NCBI RefSeq assembly: GCF_014212055.1
Contig: NZ_JACJVO010000005.1
Location: forward strand, 124,001-188,000
DNA length: 64,000 nucleotides
Origin: Cohnella zeiphila
Lineage (GTDB): Bacteria; Bacillota; Bacilli; Paenibacillales; Paenibacillaceae
Direction: 5' to 3'
This document shows, piece by piece, positions 36,540 to 44,905 of the stretch; the first letter of the stretch is position 1; every line of letters begins with the position of its first letter. A program made the position numbers and the translations under genes. Below the pieces are notes generated by a model. That model was not told the DNA's origin and did not search any database. It worked only from the letters and a program-made list of their open reading frames with translations.

Positions 36540-37106
36540 ATGAACGGCTACCAGGGAGCGGTAATGTGGTTTACCGGACTGTCCGGCGCCGGCAAAACGA
36601 CGACGGCCCGCTATGCGGCCGGCAAGCTGAGGGAGCGGGGCCGTCTCGTCGAGGTGCTGGACGGCGACGAGCTGCGGCACACGGTATGCAAAGGACTCGG
36701 CTTCACCCGCGAGGACCGGTTCGAAAATATCCGGCGCGTCGTCTATTTGGCGAAGCTGCTGTCGCGCAACGGCGTCGACGTGCTCGTCTCGGCGATTACG
36801 CCGTATAAGGACATGAGAGATTACGCGCGCGGCGAGCTTCCGGGCTATGCGGAAGTCTACGTGGAATGCCCGCTTCAGGTGTGCGAGGCCAGAGACGTCA
36901 AAGGCTTGTACGCCAAAGCCCGTAAAGGGGAAGTGACGGCGTTCACGGGAATTTCCGATCCGTACGAGACGCCGGAGCATCCCGAACTGACGCTGCGGAC
37001 CCAGTCCGTGTCGCTCGAGGCGAACGGCGCGGCCGTGGTCGAGTGGCTGGAGCGCCATTCCCCGCTGCCGGGATGGGCGCCTCGGAATGGGAAGGCCCTG
37101 CCATGA
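36540..37106 (+). CDS. cysC: Adenylylsulfate (APS) kinase
   Basis: This 188-residue kinase has all APS kinase landmarks: P-loop GLSGAGKT (13-20), DGDELRHTVCKGLGF, ENIRRV, VSAITPYKD, and the lid CEARDVKGLYAKARKGEV followed by FTGISDPYETPEHPEL. It should phosphorylate APS to PAPS. GGAGGGG lies 7 nt before the ATG. Its stop overlaps the next start (ATGA), so it is translated together with the Thr-type sulfatase-fold protein. No ATP sulfurylase or other sulfate-assimilation gene is in the window, so a sugar-pathway role or sulfate transfer is possible. Confidence 0.9.
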   Translation: MNGYQGAVMWFTGLSGAGKTTTARYAAGKLRERGRLVEVLDGDELRHTVCKGLGFTREDRFENIRRVVYLAKLLSRNGVDVLVSAITPYKDMRDYARGELPGYAEVYVECPLQVCEARDVKGLYAKARKGEVTAFTGISDPYETPEHPELTLRTQSVSLEANGAAVVEWLERHSPLPGWAPRNGKALP

Positions 37107-38521
37107 AGATCGTCATGGTATCGCTCGATACGCTGCGGGCGTCGCGGCTCGGCTGCTATGGCTACGGCAAGCCGACGAGTCCGCATCTGGACCGGATCGC
37201 CAGCGAAGGCGCGCTGTTCGAGAAGGCGTTCGCCGCCGACATTCCGACGGAAGTGGCGCACACCGGCATCTTCACCGGCAAAGTCGGCCTGACGACCGGC
37301 GTCGTCTCGCACGGCTCGGAGCTGGCCCATCTGCCCAAGTCGGCGGAATGGATGCCGTCGCTTCTCCGGGCGGCCGGCTTCGCGACCGCCGCGGTGGACA
37401 ATTTGTACCAGCTCAAGGAATGGTTCGCCCGCGGCTACCGCTATTATATCAACAGCGTCGGCGGCAACCGCTGGATCGACGGCCGGACGGTCAACGATTT
37501 GGCGCTGCCTTGGATCGAGCAGCATCGGGACGAATCCTTCTTCCTGTTCCTGCACTATTGGGATGCCCACACGCCGTACTTGCCGCCGGAGTCGTACGTG
37601 CCGGACTTTTACGAAGCGGGCCGGGACCCGTACGACCCCCGGAACCGGAGCATGGAAGGCGCCTACAACCATGCGGCGTATCCTTTTTTCAAGCACCACC
37701 ATTACGACCTGGTCGGCCCGGTGACGGACAGCGCCTATTACGATGCGCTGTATGACGCCGAGATTCGCTATCTCGACGATCGGCTGAAGGAGCTGGACGA
37801 CGGTCTGGAGCGGCTGGGCATTCGCGACGACACGCTGCTCGTGCTGTTCGGGGACCACGGCGAGAGCCTGACCGAGCACGACATCTACTGGGACCATTGC
37901 GGGCTGTACGACCAGACGGTCCATGTGCCGGTCATCGTCCGCTGGCCGGGCCGGATCGAGGCGGGGCGCCGGGTGCGCGGTCTGGTACAGCAGGTGGATC
38001 TGCTGCCGACGATTCTGGAAGCGGTACGGCGGGAAGCGCCTCAAGGCATCGACGCGTCCAAGCTGGCCGATCCGGCGGGTCTCGACGGACGCAGCTTATG
38101 GCCGGCGATCGGCGGCGAGACGGAAGGCACGCACGAGACCGTTTATTTGAGCGAATGCGCCTGGCAGGCGGCTCGCGGCGTGCGGACCGACCGCTACAAG
38201 TTCATTCGCACCTACGATTCCGGCCCGTTCCGGCGCCCGCCGCGCGAGCTGTACGATCTTGCGGCCGATCCGGAGGAGACGGTCAACCTGGCGGAGAGCG
38301 ACCCGGAACGGGCCGACCGCTTCGAGCGCGACCTGAACGAATGGGTTCGCCGCACGTTAGGCGGCCGGGAGGATCCGATGGAGCGGCAGCTGTCCCAAGC
38401 CGGATTGCCGTTCCGCCGCAGAATCGAGCAGATTCTTCGCGGGGCCGGCCTGGATTGGGAGGAATGGCGGCGCGATCCTCGCCGGGAGCGGTTCGACCGG
38501 GCGGCTAGCCGCGGGAATTGA
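37103..38521 (+). CDS. Sulfatase-fold hydrolase with Thr at the nucleophile position (second copy)
   Basis: The ATG overlaps the cysC stop, and GGGAAGG lies upstream. The 472-residue protein has the fold signatures MKIVMVSLDTLRAS (metal ligand D9), FLFLHYWDAHTPYLPP, FGDHGESLTEHD and LYDLAADPEETVNLAE. Aligned on the FTG end of the motif, the nucleophile position is T49 in DIPTEVAHTG, with Cys, Pro and Arg of the sulfatase signature all absent. It shares the IPT-T/E pattern with the protein at 33914 and is probably a phosphate-ester rather than sulfate-ester enzyme. No signal peptide is seen. Confidence 0.85.
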   Translation: MKIVMVSLDTLRASRLGCYGYGKPTSPHLDRIASEGALFEKAFAADIPTEVAHTGIFTGKVGLTTGVVSHGSELAHLPKSAEWMPSLLRAAGFATAAVDNLYQLKEWFARGYRYYINSVGGNRWIDGRTVNDLALPWIEQHRDESFFLFLHYWDAHTPYLPPESYVPDFYEAGRDPYDPRNRSMEGAYNHAAYPFFKHHHYDLVGPVTDSAYYDALYDAEIRYLDDRLKELDDGLERLGIRDDTLLVLFGDHGESLTEHDIYWDHCGLYDQTVHVPVIVRWPGRIEAGRRVRGLVQQVDLLPTILEAVRREAPQGIDASKLADPAGLDGRSLWPAIGGETEGTHETVYLSECAWQAARGVRTDRYKFIRTYDSGPFRRPPRELYDLAADPEETVNLAESDPERADRFERDLNEWVRRTLGGREDPMERQLSQAGLPFRRRIEQILRGAGLDWEEWRRDPRRERFDRAASRGN

Positions 38522-38594
38522 GCGTTGCCGGTCCGGCCCCGCGGTGGGATAATGGAAGCGGATGCAGATGCCGGAGCCAACGGAGGTACGGAAA

Positions 38595-39494
38595 ATGCAA
38601 GGGATTTTGAGCAGCGAGGGCTATATGAAGGAAGAATTTCCGTTCTGGATTATGCGCGTCGCGCAGGGCTCGATTGCCGAGCATGGCCACGAATTCGTCG
38701 AGCTGGTCTATGTCGTGCGCGGATGCGCCGTTCATCAATTCCAGGGCTCCGACTATGCCGTGCACGCCGGCGACGTGTTCATCATCAACCCGGGGGAGAT
38801 CCACGCTTACGTCGTGGAGCCGGGGAACCAGCTCGAGATCATCAACGTTCTGTTCATGCCGTCGCTCATCTCGGACGCGCTGCTCAGCGATCTGGAGATT
38901 ACCGGATCGATGGACTATTTTTACGTTCACCCCTTCCTGAAGCACGACGTCCGGTTCAATCGCCGCCTGAACCTGCAGGGACAGGACGCCGCCGCCGTGC
39001 TGGCGCTGCTGGAGAGCATGATCCGCGAGGTCGGGGTCCGGCATCCGGGCCACAAGACGATTATCCGGCTGCAGATGGTAGAGCTGCTGGTGCTGCTCTC
39101 CCGCTACTATTCGCTGATGCAGCGGCAGACCCGGCCGCACCCGTCGCCCCGGCAGCTGGAGCGCGAGCTTGCGGCCAGAAGAATCTACGGTTACCTGGAG
39201 CGCAATTGCGAGAAGAAGCTGACGCTGGAGTCGCTGTCGGGCTTGTTTAACGTAAGCTCTCGCCAGCTGAACCGGCTGATGCGGGAAGAGTACGGGAAAA
39301 GCGTGTTCGACGCGCTTCACGAAATTCGGATCGAGCGGGCGAAGCACCTGCTTCTGGAGACGGACGAGAAGGTGATTTCCGTGGCGACGATGGTCGGCTA
39401 CGAGGACCAGTCGTTTTTCAACCGTTTGTTCGTTCGCCATGTCGGGTGCTCGCCGAGCCAGTACAGGCAGGAGTCGACTCCTTCGTGGACGTAA
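38595..39494 (+). CDS. AraC family transcriptional regulator
   Basis: The start MQGILSSEGY is chosen for GGAGG 9 nt upstream; an ATG 33 nt earlier has none. The 299-residue protein has a cupin-type sensor (HGHEFVELVYVVRG, DVFIINPGEIHAYV) and a C-terminal AraC domain (LTLESLSGLFNVSSRQLNRL, VISVATMVGYEDQSFFNRLF). It lies between two sulfatase-fold genes on the same strand and is the likely activator of the surrounding locus. Confidence 0.92.
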   Translation: MQGILSSEGYMKEEFPFWIMRVAQGSIAEHGHEFVELVYVVRGCAVHQFQGSDYAVHAGDVFIINPGEIHAYVVEPGNQLEIINVLFMPSLISDALLSDLEITGSMDYFYVHPFLKHDVRFNRRLNLQGQDAAAVLALLESMIREVGVRHPGHKTIIRLQMVELLVLLSRYYSLMQRQTRPHPSPRQLERELAARRIYGYLERNCEKKLTLESLSGLFNVSSRQLNRLMREEYGKSVFDALHEIRIERAKHLLLETDEKVISVATMVGYEDQSFFNRLFVRHVGCSPSQYRQESTPSWT

Positions 39495-39515
39495 GTGAGG
39501 AGAGGAGCTGCGGGC

Positions 39516-40949
39516 ATGAGCGCGAGCAAGCCCAATCTATTGCTCATAACGGCCGACCAGTTGCGTTACGACTGCGTCGGCTACAGCCGTATGTACCCGG
39601 TCCGGACGCCGAATCTGGACCGTCTCGCCGAAGGCGGCATCGCCTTTACCCATGCCTATTCCCATGCGCCGGTCTGCTGCCCGGCGCGGCAGTCGCTGCT
39701 GCACGGAAGGCGGCCGGAAACGTTCGGCGCGCTGTGGAATTTCGGTGCCTTCCTGCCGGTCGGCTCGCTGCGGCCCGAGCACTATGCGTGGCCGAGAACG
39801 TTGGCGGAGAACGGGTACGTCTCGGCTTTTCTCGGAAAATGGGGCGTTCACCCGGAGCTCGACGCGACATCGTTCGGCTATGACAGCTATCTGGGGGAAG
39901 GGGAGTACAAGGCTTTCCTGAAGGAGCGGTATCCGGACGTGCGTTTCGCCGCCGGCTTCTTCGGGGAAGACAATCCGGTTCCCGTGGAGGATTCCGGCAC
40001 GCATTGGCTCGCGGATCGGGCGATCGAAACGATCGGCCGGCTGGCGGCGACGGGCTCGCCCTGGCATGCGGCGGTCCATTTCGCGGAGCCGCATCTTCCG
40101 TGCCGGCCGTCGGGCCGCTTCGCCGCCATGTACGATCCGGCCGACGTTCCGGAATGGGCCGGCTTCCGCGATACGTTCGAAGGCAAGCCGTACATCCAGA
40201 AGCAGCAGCTGTACAGCTGGGGCGTGGAGAACTTCGAATGGAAGGATTGGGCGCCGGTCGTCGCCCGCTATTACGGCATGATCAGCCAATTGGACGAGGC
40301 CGTGGGACGGATTGTGGCGGCGCTGGAGGAGTCGGGGCAGGCCGACAACACGATCGTGGCGTTCACCGCGGATCACGGCGATCTGTGCGGTTCCCACCGG
40401 ATGATGGATAAGCATTACGTCCTGTACGACGACGTCGTCCGCGTTCCGCTCCTCCTTCGCCTTCCCGGAACGAGGCAGGGCGTCCGCTGCGACCGGTTCG
40501 TCTACAACCTGCTGGATCTGCCGCCGACGCTGCTGGAGCTGCTCGGGCTGGAGGCCGAAGCGCCCGCTAATCTGCAGGGCCGATCGCTGGTGCCGCTGCT
40601 CGCAGACGGGGAAACGGCATCGGAATGGCGGGACGCCGTCGTCGCGGCGTATAACGGGCAGCAGTTCGGACTGTATACGCAGCGGATGATTCGGACGGAG
40701 CGGTGGAAGTACGTTTGGAATCTGACCGATACCGACGAACTGTACGACCTGGAGGCCGATCCCGGGGAGCTGACGAATCGGATCGGCGAGCCGGAGCACG
40801 CGGCTCTCGTGGCAGAGCTTCGCGTTCGCTTATTCGAGCTGCTGGAACGCGACGAGGACCCGGCCGTCGGCAACGAGTGGACGCGCCGGCAGCTGCTTGC
40901 GGGAGCGAAGCTGGCCGGCCGGGACGCCGCGGCTCCGGGAACGGCTTAG
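39516..40949 (+). CDS. Canonical Cys-type sulfatase
   Basis: The ATG at 39516 follows AGAGGAG by about 8 nt. The 477-residue enzyme has the intact signature C54-C-P-A-R58, where C54 would be converted to formylglycine. Metal ligands are in ITADQLRYD (D14) and AFTADHGDLCG, and the family C-terminal ELYDLEADPGELTNRI is present. No signal peptide is seen, so it acts in the cytoplasm on an imported or internally made sulfate ester. No maturase gene is nearby. It ends before a strong hairpin shared with the convergent PhyH gene. Confidence 0.92.
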   Translation: MSASKPNLLLITADQLRYDCVGYSRMYPVRTPNLDRLAEGGIAFTHAYSHAPVCCPARQSLLHGRRPETFGALWNFGAFLPVGSLRPEHYAWPRTLAENGYVSAFLGKWGVHPELDATSFGYDSYLGEGEYKAFLKERYPDVRFAAGFFGEDNPVPVEDSGTHWLADRAIETIGRLAATGSPWHAAVHFAEPHLPCRPSGRFAAMYDPADVPEWAGFRDTFEGKPYIQKQQLYSWGVENFEWKDWAPVVARYYGMISQLDEAVGRIVAALEESGQADNTIVAFTADHGDLCGSHRMMDKHYVLYDDVVRVPLLLRLPGTRQGVRCDRFVYNLLDLPPTLLELLGLEAEAPANLQGRSLVPLLADGETASEWRDAVVAAYNGQQFGLYTQRMIRTERWKYVWNLTDTDELYDLEADPGELTNRIGEPEHAALVAELRVRLFELLERDEDPAVGNEWTRRQLLAGAKLAGRDAAAPGTA

Positions 40950-40973
40950 CGGATCGGCCCCGCGGCGAAAACG

Positions 40974-41021
40974 GCAAGAGAGCGGACCCGTTCGATAAGA
41001 ACGAAGGGTCTGCTCTCTTGC
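40974..41021. terminator. Strong hairpin between convergent genes
   Basis: GCAAGAGAGC with GACCC and TTCG extensions pairs with CGAA, GGGTC and GCTCTCTTGC, giving about 18 bp of stem. It lacks a T-run on either side, but its place between convergent stops suggests a bidirectional terminator or mRNA-end stabiliser. Confidence 0.6.
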
Positions 41022-41037
41022 GTAGGCGAGGCTTCGG

Positions 41038-41874
41038 TTACGGTCTGACCGCGGAACGTTCGTAAACGACCGGGAAGCTGGGTCCGGCCAATATTTCGCC
41101 GGGTTGAACGTTAACGTGCTCAAGCATCGGGTGGCCGGAGGTCGGCTCGTAGCGGATATGGCCGGGCATGTAATGGACGGCGATCGCCCGGCGCTTGAGC
41201 TCGGAGCGGTTGTGCGGGCTGCCGTGCCACGTCAGGCAGTGATGATAGCCGACCTGCCCTTTCTTGATCTCGAACGGCACGGCCTCCACGTTCGCCCCTT
41301 CCGGCAGCAGCTCCGGCTGCTTGTGGTACGGCTTGAACTTCTCGTCGCTGGCCAAATATTTCTGATGGTTGCCCCACTTGTGGCTGCCCGGCACCATCCA
41401 CATGCAGCCGTTCTCGATGATCGCGTCGTCCAGCGCAACCCAGGCGCTGACGAGGTCGGCCGGCTGGATGATCGGCCAGAGCGGATGGTCCTGGTGCCAG
41501 CCGGTCGGCCCGCCCGACTTCGGCGGTTTGTATTGAATCTGATCGTGCCAGATCCGGATCGTGTCGGAGCCCGACAGCTGAGAGATTTCCTCGCAGATGA
41601 CGGGATGCGCCGCATGCCGGTAAAAAGCGTCGCTCGCCATCCAGATGTTCACGATTTGCACGACGCGCTCGTTCGTCGTCATTTTCATCCGGTCGTAAAG
41701 CTTGTCGGAGCTATCCAGCATATTGTGGTTCAGGACAGGCTTCTTGACCGACTTGCCGTCCATCACCAGATCCAGCTCTTCCCGCAACGCCTCGACTTCC
41801 GCGTCGCTCAGAATGACGTCGCCTTTCAAAAATCCGTTACGGTTGAATTCGTCCAACTGCGCTTGCGTCAACAT
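41038..41874 (-). CDS. Phytanoyl-CoA dioxygenase (PhyH) family protein
   Basis: This is a 278-residue Fe(II)/2-oxoglutarate dioxygenase. It has the PhyH start QLDEFNRNGFLKGDVILSDA, the proximal metal motif GWHQDHPLW (H-x-D), CMWMVPGSHKWG, and a distal His in HCLTWHGSPHNRS with the Arg expected to bind 2-oxoglutarate. Family members hydroxylate small molecules, not only phytanoyl-CoA. It diverges from an AraC gene at 42015 that probably controls it. A second PhyH-like gene starts at 63887, also beside an AraC gene. Confidence 0.9.
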   Translation of the reverse strand: MLTQAQLDEFNRNGFLKGDVILSDAEVEALREELDLVMDGKSVKKPVLNHNMLDSSDKLYDRMKMTTNERVVQIVNIWMASDAFYRHAAHPVICEEISQLSGSDTIRIWHDQIQYKPPKSGGPTGWHQDHPLWPIIQPADLVSAWVALDDAIIENGCMWMVPGSHKWGNHQKYLASDEKFKPYHKQPELLPEGANVEAVPFEIKKGQVGYHHCLTWHGSPHNRSELKRRAIAVHYMPGHIRYEPTSGHPMLEHVNVQPGEILAGPSFPVVYERSAVRP

Positions 41875-42014
41875 GGTCGGATCACCTCGGAATCGATTGT
41901 TTATCCAATCCTGATTACGCCTTCATCTTACCGAATCGTCCGATTTCCGTATTTAGACAAATTCGAATTGTTTTTTACGTTTTTTCAAGATCGGCAGCCG
42001 AGAGGGGGATATCC

Positions 42015-42902
42015 ATGTCCGTCAGAACGCTGAGCGACCTGGCGCCGGCCCTTAATTTCGCCAGCCGGGACACTGCGGAGCCCGGCGAGCGCTGGGGACC
42101 GCGCGCGAATCCGGACTGCCAGCTGTTCCACGTCGTATCGGGGGAGGCGGTGCTGCGCCTCGGCGGCGAAGAGCTTCGCATCCGTCCCGGAGAATCGGTT
42201 TTCTACCCGGAAGGGGCCGCGCATCTGTTAACCGTTGTCCGGCGAACGGATTATTTCAGTCTGCATTTCCGGCTGCACGCCGAATCTCCGCAGCCGGTCC
42301 ACCCCGCGCTGGCGATTCGAGAGCTTCCCTGGGAGCGGCTGACCGGAACGCCCGAGCCCGTCCGCCTTGCGGTCGACGGCCGCGGCGAGATCGCCGTCCC
42401 GCACCGGTTCGAGCTTCCCGGCTCGGACGCGCTTCTGATGCGGATGGTTCAGGAATACCGGCAGGAGCTTCCGGGAAGCGCCCTGCTGCTTCGGGCCCTG
42501 ACGGCGGAGCTGATCCTGACCGTCGTCCGGCATGCGCTGGCCCGGCACGAGCGCGGCCGGCTCGGCGATCGGCTGGAACCGGCGATTCGGGCGATGACGG
42601 AACAGCCCGCGCGCGACTGGACGGTCGCGGAGCTGGCCGACTTGTGCGGCTACCACCCCAGCTACTTCACGAAGGTGTTCCGCGAATCGTTCGGACGCAA
42701 TCCGAAGGCGTTTCTGGTCGCCGAGCGGATCAAGCGGGCGAAGCAGGCGCTGCTGCGCGGCGAGACGACGGAACGGGCGGCCGAGAGGCTCGGCTATGCG
42801 AGCGTCCATTACTTTTCCAACAACTTTAAGAAAATGACGGGCATGACGCCGGGAGAATTTCGTCAGCTCCCCGAAAGCCCGTCCGAACGGGAGGAATCGT
42901 AA
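42015..42902 (+). CDS. AraC family transcriptional regulator
   Basis: This 295-residue protein has a cupin sensor (CQLFHVVSGEAVLRLGGEEL, RPGESVFYPEGAAHLLTV) and a C-terminal AraC pair (TVAELADLCGYHPSYFTKVF, AAERLGYASVHYFSNNFKKM). GAGAGGGGG lies upstream of the ATG. It is divergent from the PhyH gene across 140 nt and 36 nt before the histidine kinase gene. Its likeliest target is the dioxygenase promoter. Confidence 0.92.
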   Translation: MSVRTLSDLAPALNFASRDTAEPGERWGPRANPDCQLFHVVSGEAVLRLGGEELRIRPGESVFYPEGAAHLLTVVRRTDYFSLHFRLHAESPQPVHPALAIRELPWERLTGTPEPVRLAVDGRGEIAVPHRFELPGSDALLMRMVQEYRQELPGSALLLRALTAELILTVVRHALARHERGRLGDRLEPAIRAMTEQPARDWTVAELADLCGYHPSYFTKVFRESFGRNPKAFLVAERIKRAKQALLRGETTERAAERLGYASVHYFSNNFKKMTGMTPGEFRQLPESPSEREES

Positions 42903-42938
42903 GCTGGCGGAAGACAGAAGCCTACGGAGGGGATAAAG

Positions 42939-44867
42939 ATGCAAGCTTGGCGCAAGTTCGCCTCGTTATCGATTTATCCGAAGCTGGTGCTCACGTTTCT
43001 GCTGGTGCTCAGTCCGATGTATATCATCGGCTGGCGGATGAACAGCGAAGGCTCCAAGACGGTGGAGAAGGAAATTACCGATTCTCTGCAGTCCCGGACG
43101 TCGATGTATATGAACATGCTGGAGTTCGACCTCGGAAGGGTCATCTCTTTGCTGCAAGAATATTTGAACGACGACGACCTGCTCAAGCTGACCTCGTCGT
43201 CGGAAGTGATGACGGAGATCGAGAAGATGCAGGCGCAGCTCGGGCTGAAGAAGCGGCTGGACATCCTGAAGCGCTCGAGCAAGTTCGTCGAGAACGCGAG
43301 CGCGTTCATCCCGGTCATGAATCGGACGATCTCCGCCAACGACAACATCTTCACCGCGCTGGACCGAGACCAGATGCAGGCGTTGACGCAATCGACGAAC
43401 CGCTTCGAATCCCCGTTCCTCGTCTGGCACGACCGGATCTTTATCAGCCTGCCGTATCCCGATCCGGCCGTCTCGAGCAGCAAGGAGCCGGTGTTCCTGC
43501 TGACGGTGGAAATCTCCAAGCGGGAGCTCGCCGAGGAATTGAACAAGCTGACGAGCGAAGGAGGCGGGGCGGTGCTGTCCGGCAACCGCATCCCCTGGAC
43601 GGTGAGCGGAACGGGGCATGAGGAGGAGGGGGCTCAGATCCTGCACGAAATCGCGGGCCTGAACGGGCGAGCCGCCGCAGAAACGCCATCCGCAGAAACG
43701 CCGTCCGCAGAAGCGCCATCCGTAGACGCGCCGTCCGTAGACGCGCTGTCGGCAGATCCGCCGCCCGCCGACTCGCCGGACGAACCTGCGATCCGCTCCG
43801 TCAAGTTGGGAGACTTGCCGTATACGGTCGTGTCGCAGCCGTCGTCCAGCCTCGGCATGACGCTCTACATGTATTTGCCGAGCAAGCGCGTGAACGCCTC
43901 GCTGGATACGTACCGTTCCTGGTTCAACGCGCTGTCGCTCGTCATGGTCGTCGTCGTTCTGCTGTTCGCGTACATGATCTATCTGATCATCCACCAGCCT
44001 CTCAAAAAGCTCGTCCGCTCCTTTAGAAGAGTCGAACAAGGCCATTTCGATCAGGAAGTCCATTATTCGCTAAGAGACGAATTCGGTTATTTGTACAGCC
44101 AATTCAACGGCATGGTCAAACGTCTGAACGTGCTGGTCCACGAGGTGTACGAGCAGCAATTCCGCGCGAGATCGGCGGAGCTGCGGCATCTGCAGGCGCA
44201 GATCAACCCGCATTTTCTGTACAACAGCTACTTCATTCTGTACCGGATGGCGATGCTGAACGACAACGACAACATCGTTTATTTTACGAAGCACCTCGGA
44301 GAGTACTTCGAATACATCACCCGCGACGGAATGGAGGACGTACCGCTGGGGAGCGAGGTCAAGCACGCCCGGACTTACGCGGAGATTCAGTCGTTCCGCT
44401 TCGCGGGCCGAATCCGCGTCGAGTTCGGCGATCCGCCCGAATCGGCCGCCGATCTGCCGGTTCCGCGACTGATTCTGCAGCCGCTGATCGAGAATTGCTA
44501 TAATCACGGGCTGACCGACAAAGGGAAGGGCGGCTGGATCCGGGTGACGTTCGAGCGCCGGGATCGCGCCGTCCTTATCTGCGTGGAGGATAACGGCGGC
44601 GAGATGGATGCGGCCAAGCTGCTCGACATGCAGACGCTTCTGCTCGAGCGCGAGCAGCCGCCCGAACGATGCGGTCTGGTCAACATCCATCGCCGGCTTC
44701 GGATCCAATACGGAGAGCCGGGGGGAATGACGCTGGAGATCGGAGAGGAGAAAGGCTTGAAAGTGACGATGATTCTGCCCGAGACGCCGGCAAAGCCCGG
44801 CACGGGAAGCGAACCTGTGCGGATCGCTGCGAATCGGCCTCCCGTCATCCCGGCGGGTTCCGTTTGA
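42939..44867 (+). CDS. YesM-type sensor histidine kinase
   Basis: This is a 642-residue membrane kinase. TM1 is at about 14-33, followed by an extracytoplasmic sensor, TM2 at about 327-351, a HAMP-like linker, a His_kinase domain with AQINPHFLYN (phospho-accepting H425) and a HATPase domain with LIENCYNHGL. Between residues about 247 and 276 lie six Ala/Pro/Ser-rich pentapeptides (AETPS, AEAPS, VDAPS type), unusual inside a sensor. It is followed by its response regulator and then an Lpl-type importer, so it probably controls that uptake system. Confidence 0.92.
   Translation: MQAWRKFASLSIYPKLVLTFLLVLSPMYIIGWRMNSEGSKTVEKEITDSLQSRTSMYMNMLEFDLGRVISLLQEYLNDDDLLKLTSSSEVMTEIEKMQAQLGLKKRLDILKRSSKFVENASAFIPVMNRTISANDNIFTALDRDQMQALTQSTNRFESPFLVWHDRIFISLPYPDPAVSSSKEPVFLLTVEISKRELAEELNKLTSEGGGAVLSGNRIPWTVSGTGHEEEGAQILHEIAGLNGRAAAETPSAETPSAEAPSVDAPSVDALSADPPPADSPDEPAIRSVKLGDLPYTVVSQPSSSLGMTLYMYLPSKRVNASLDTYRSWFNALSLVMVVVVLLFAYMIYLIIHQPLKKLVRSFRRVEQGHFDQEVHYSLRDEFGYLYSQFNGMVKRLNVLVHEVYEQQFRARSAELRHLQAQINPHFLYNSYFILYRMAMLNDNDNIVYFTKHLGEYFEYITRDGMEDVPLGSEVKHARTYAEIQSFRFAGRIRVEFGDPPESAADLPVPRLILQPLIENCYNHGLTDKGKGGWIRVTFERRDRAVLICVEDNGGEMDAAKLLDMQTLLLEREQPPERCGLVNIHRRLRIQYGEPGGMTLEIGEEKGLKVTMILPETPAKPGTGSEPVRIAANRPPVIPAGSV
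43677..43766 (+). repeat. 15-bp tandem repeat inside the histidine kinase gene
   Basis: Six consecutive 15-nt units of the GCAGAAACGCCATCC type encode pentapeptides AETPS/AEAPS/VDAPS in the extracytoplasmic domain. The first units are almost identical in DNA, which suggests recent slippage. The frame stays open whatever the copy number. Confidence 0.85.
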
Positions 44868-44905
44868 GGGCAAAGGGACATTTTCGCGGAAGGAGAGGAA
44901 CTCCA

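Noticed and set aside
34016-36541. 841-residue minus-strand open frame
   Set aside because: It is antisense to the sulfatase-fold and Gfo/Idh/MocA genes, which have clear motifs and ribosome sites. The frame is a GC-bias artefact.
37103-38521. Calling the cysC-coupled protein a sulfatase
   Set aside because: The fold matches, but the Cys-x-Pro-x-Arg signature is absent, so only the fold is asserted.
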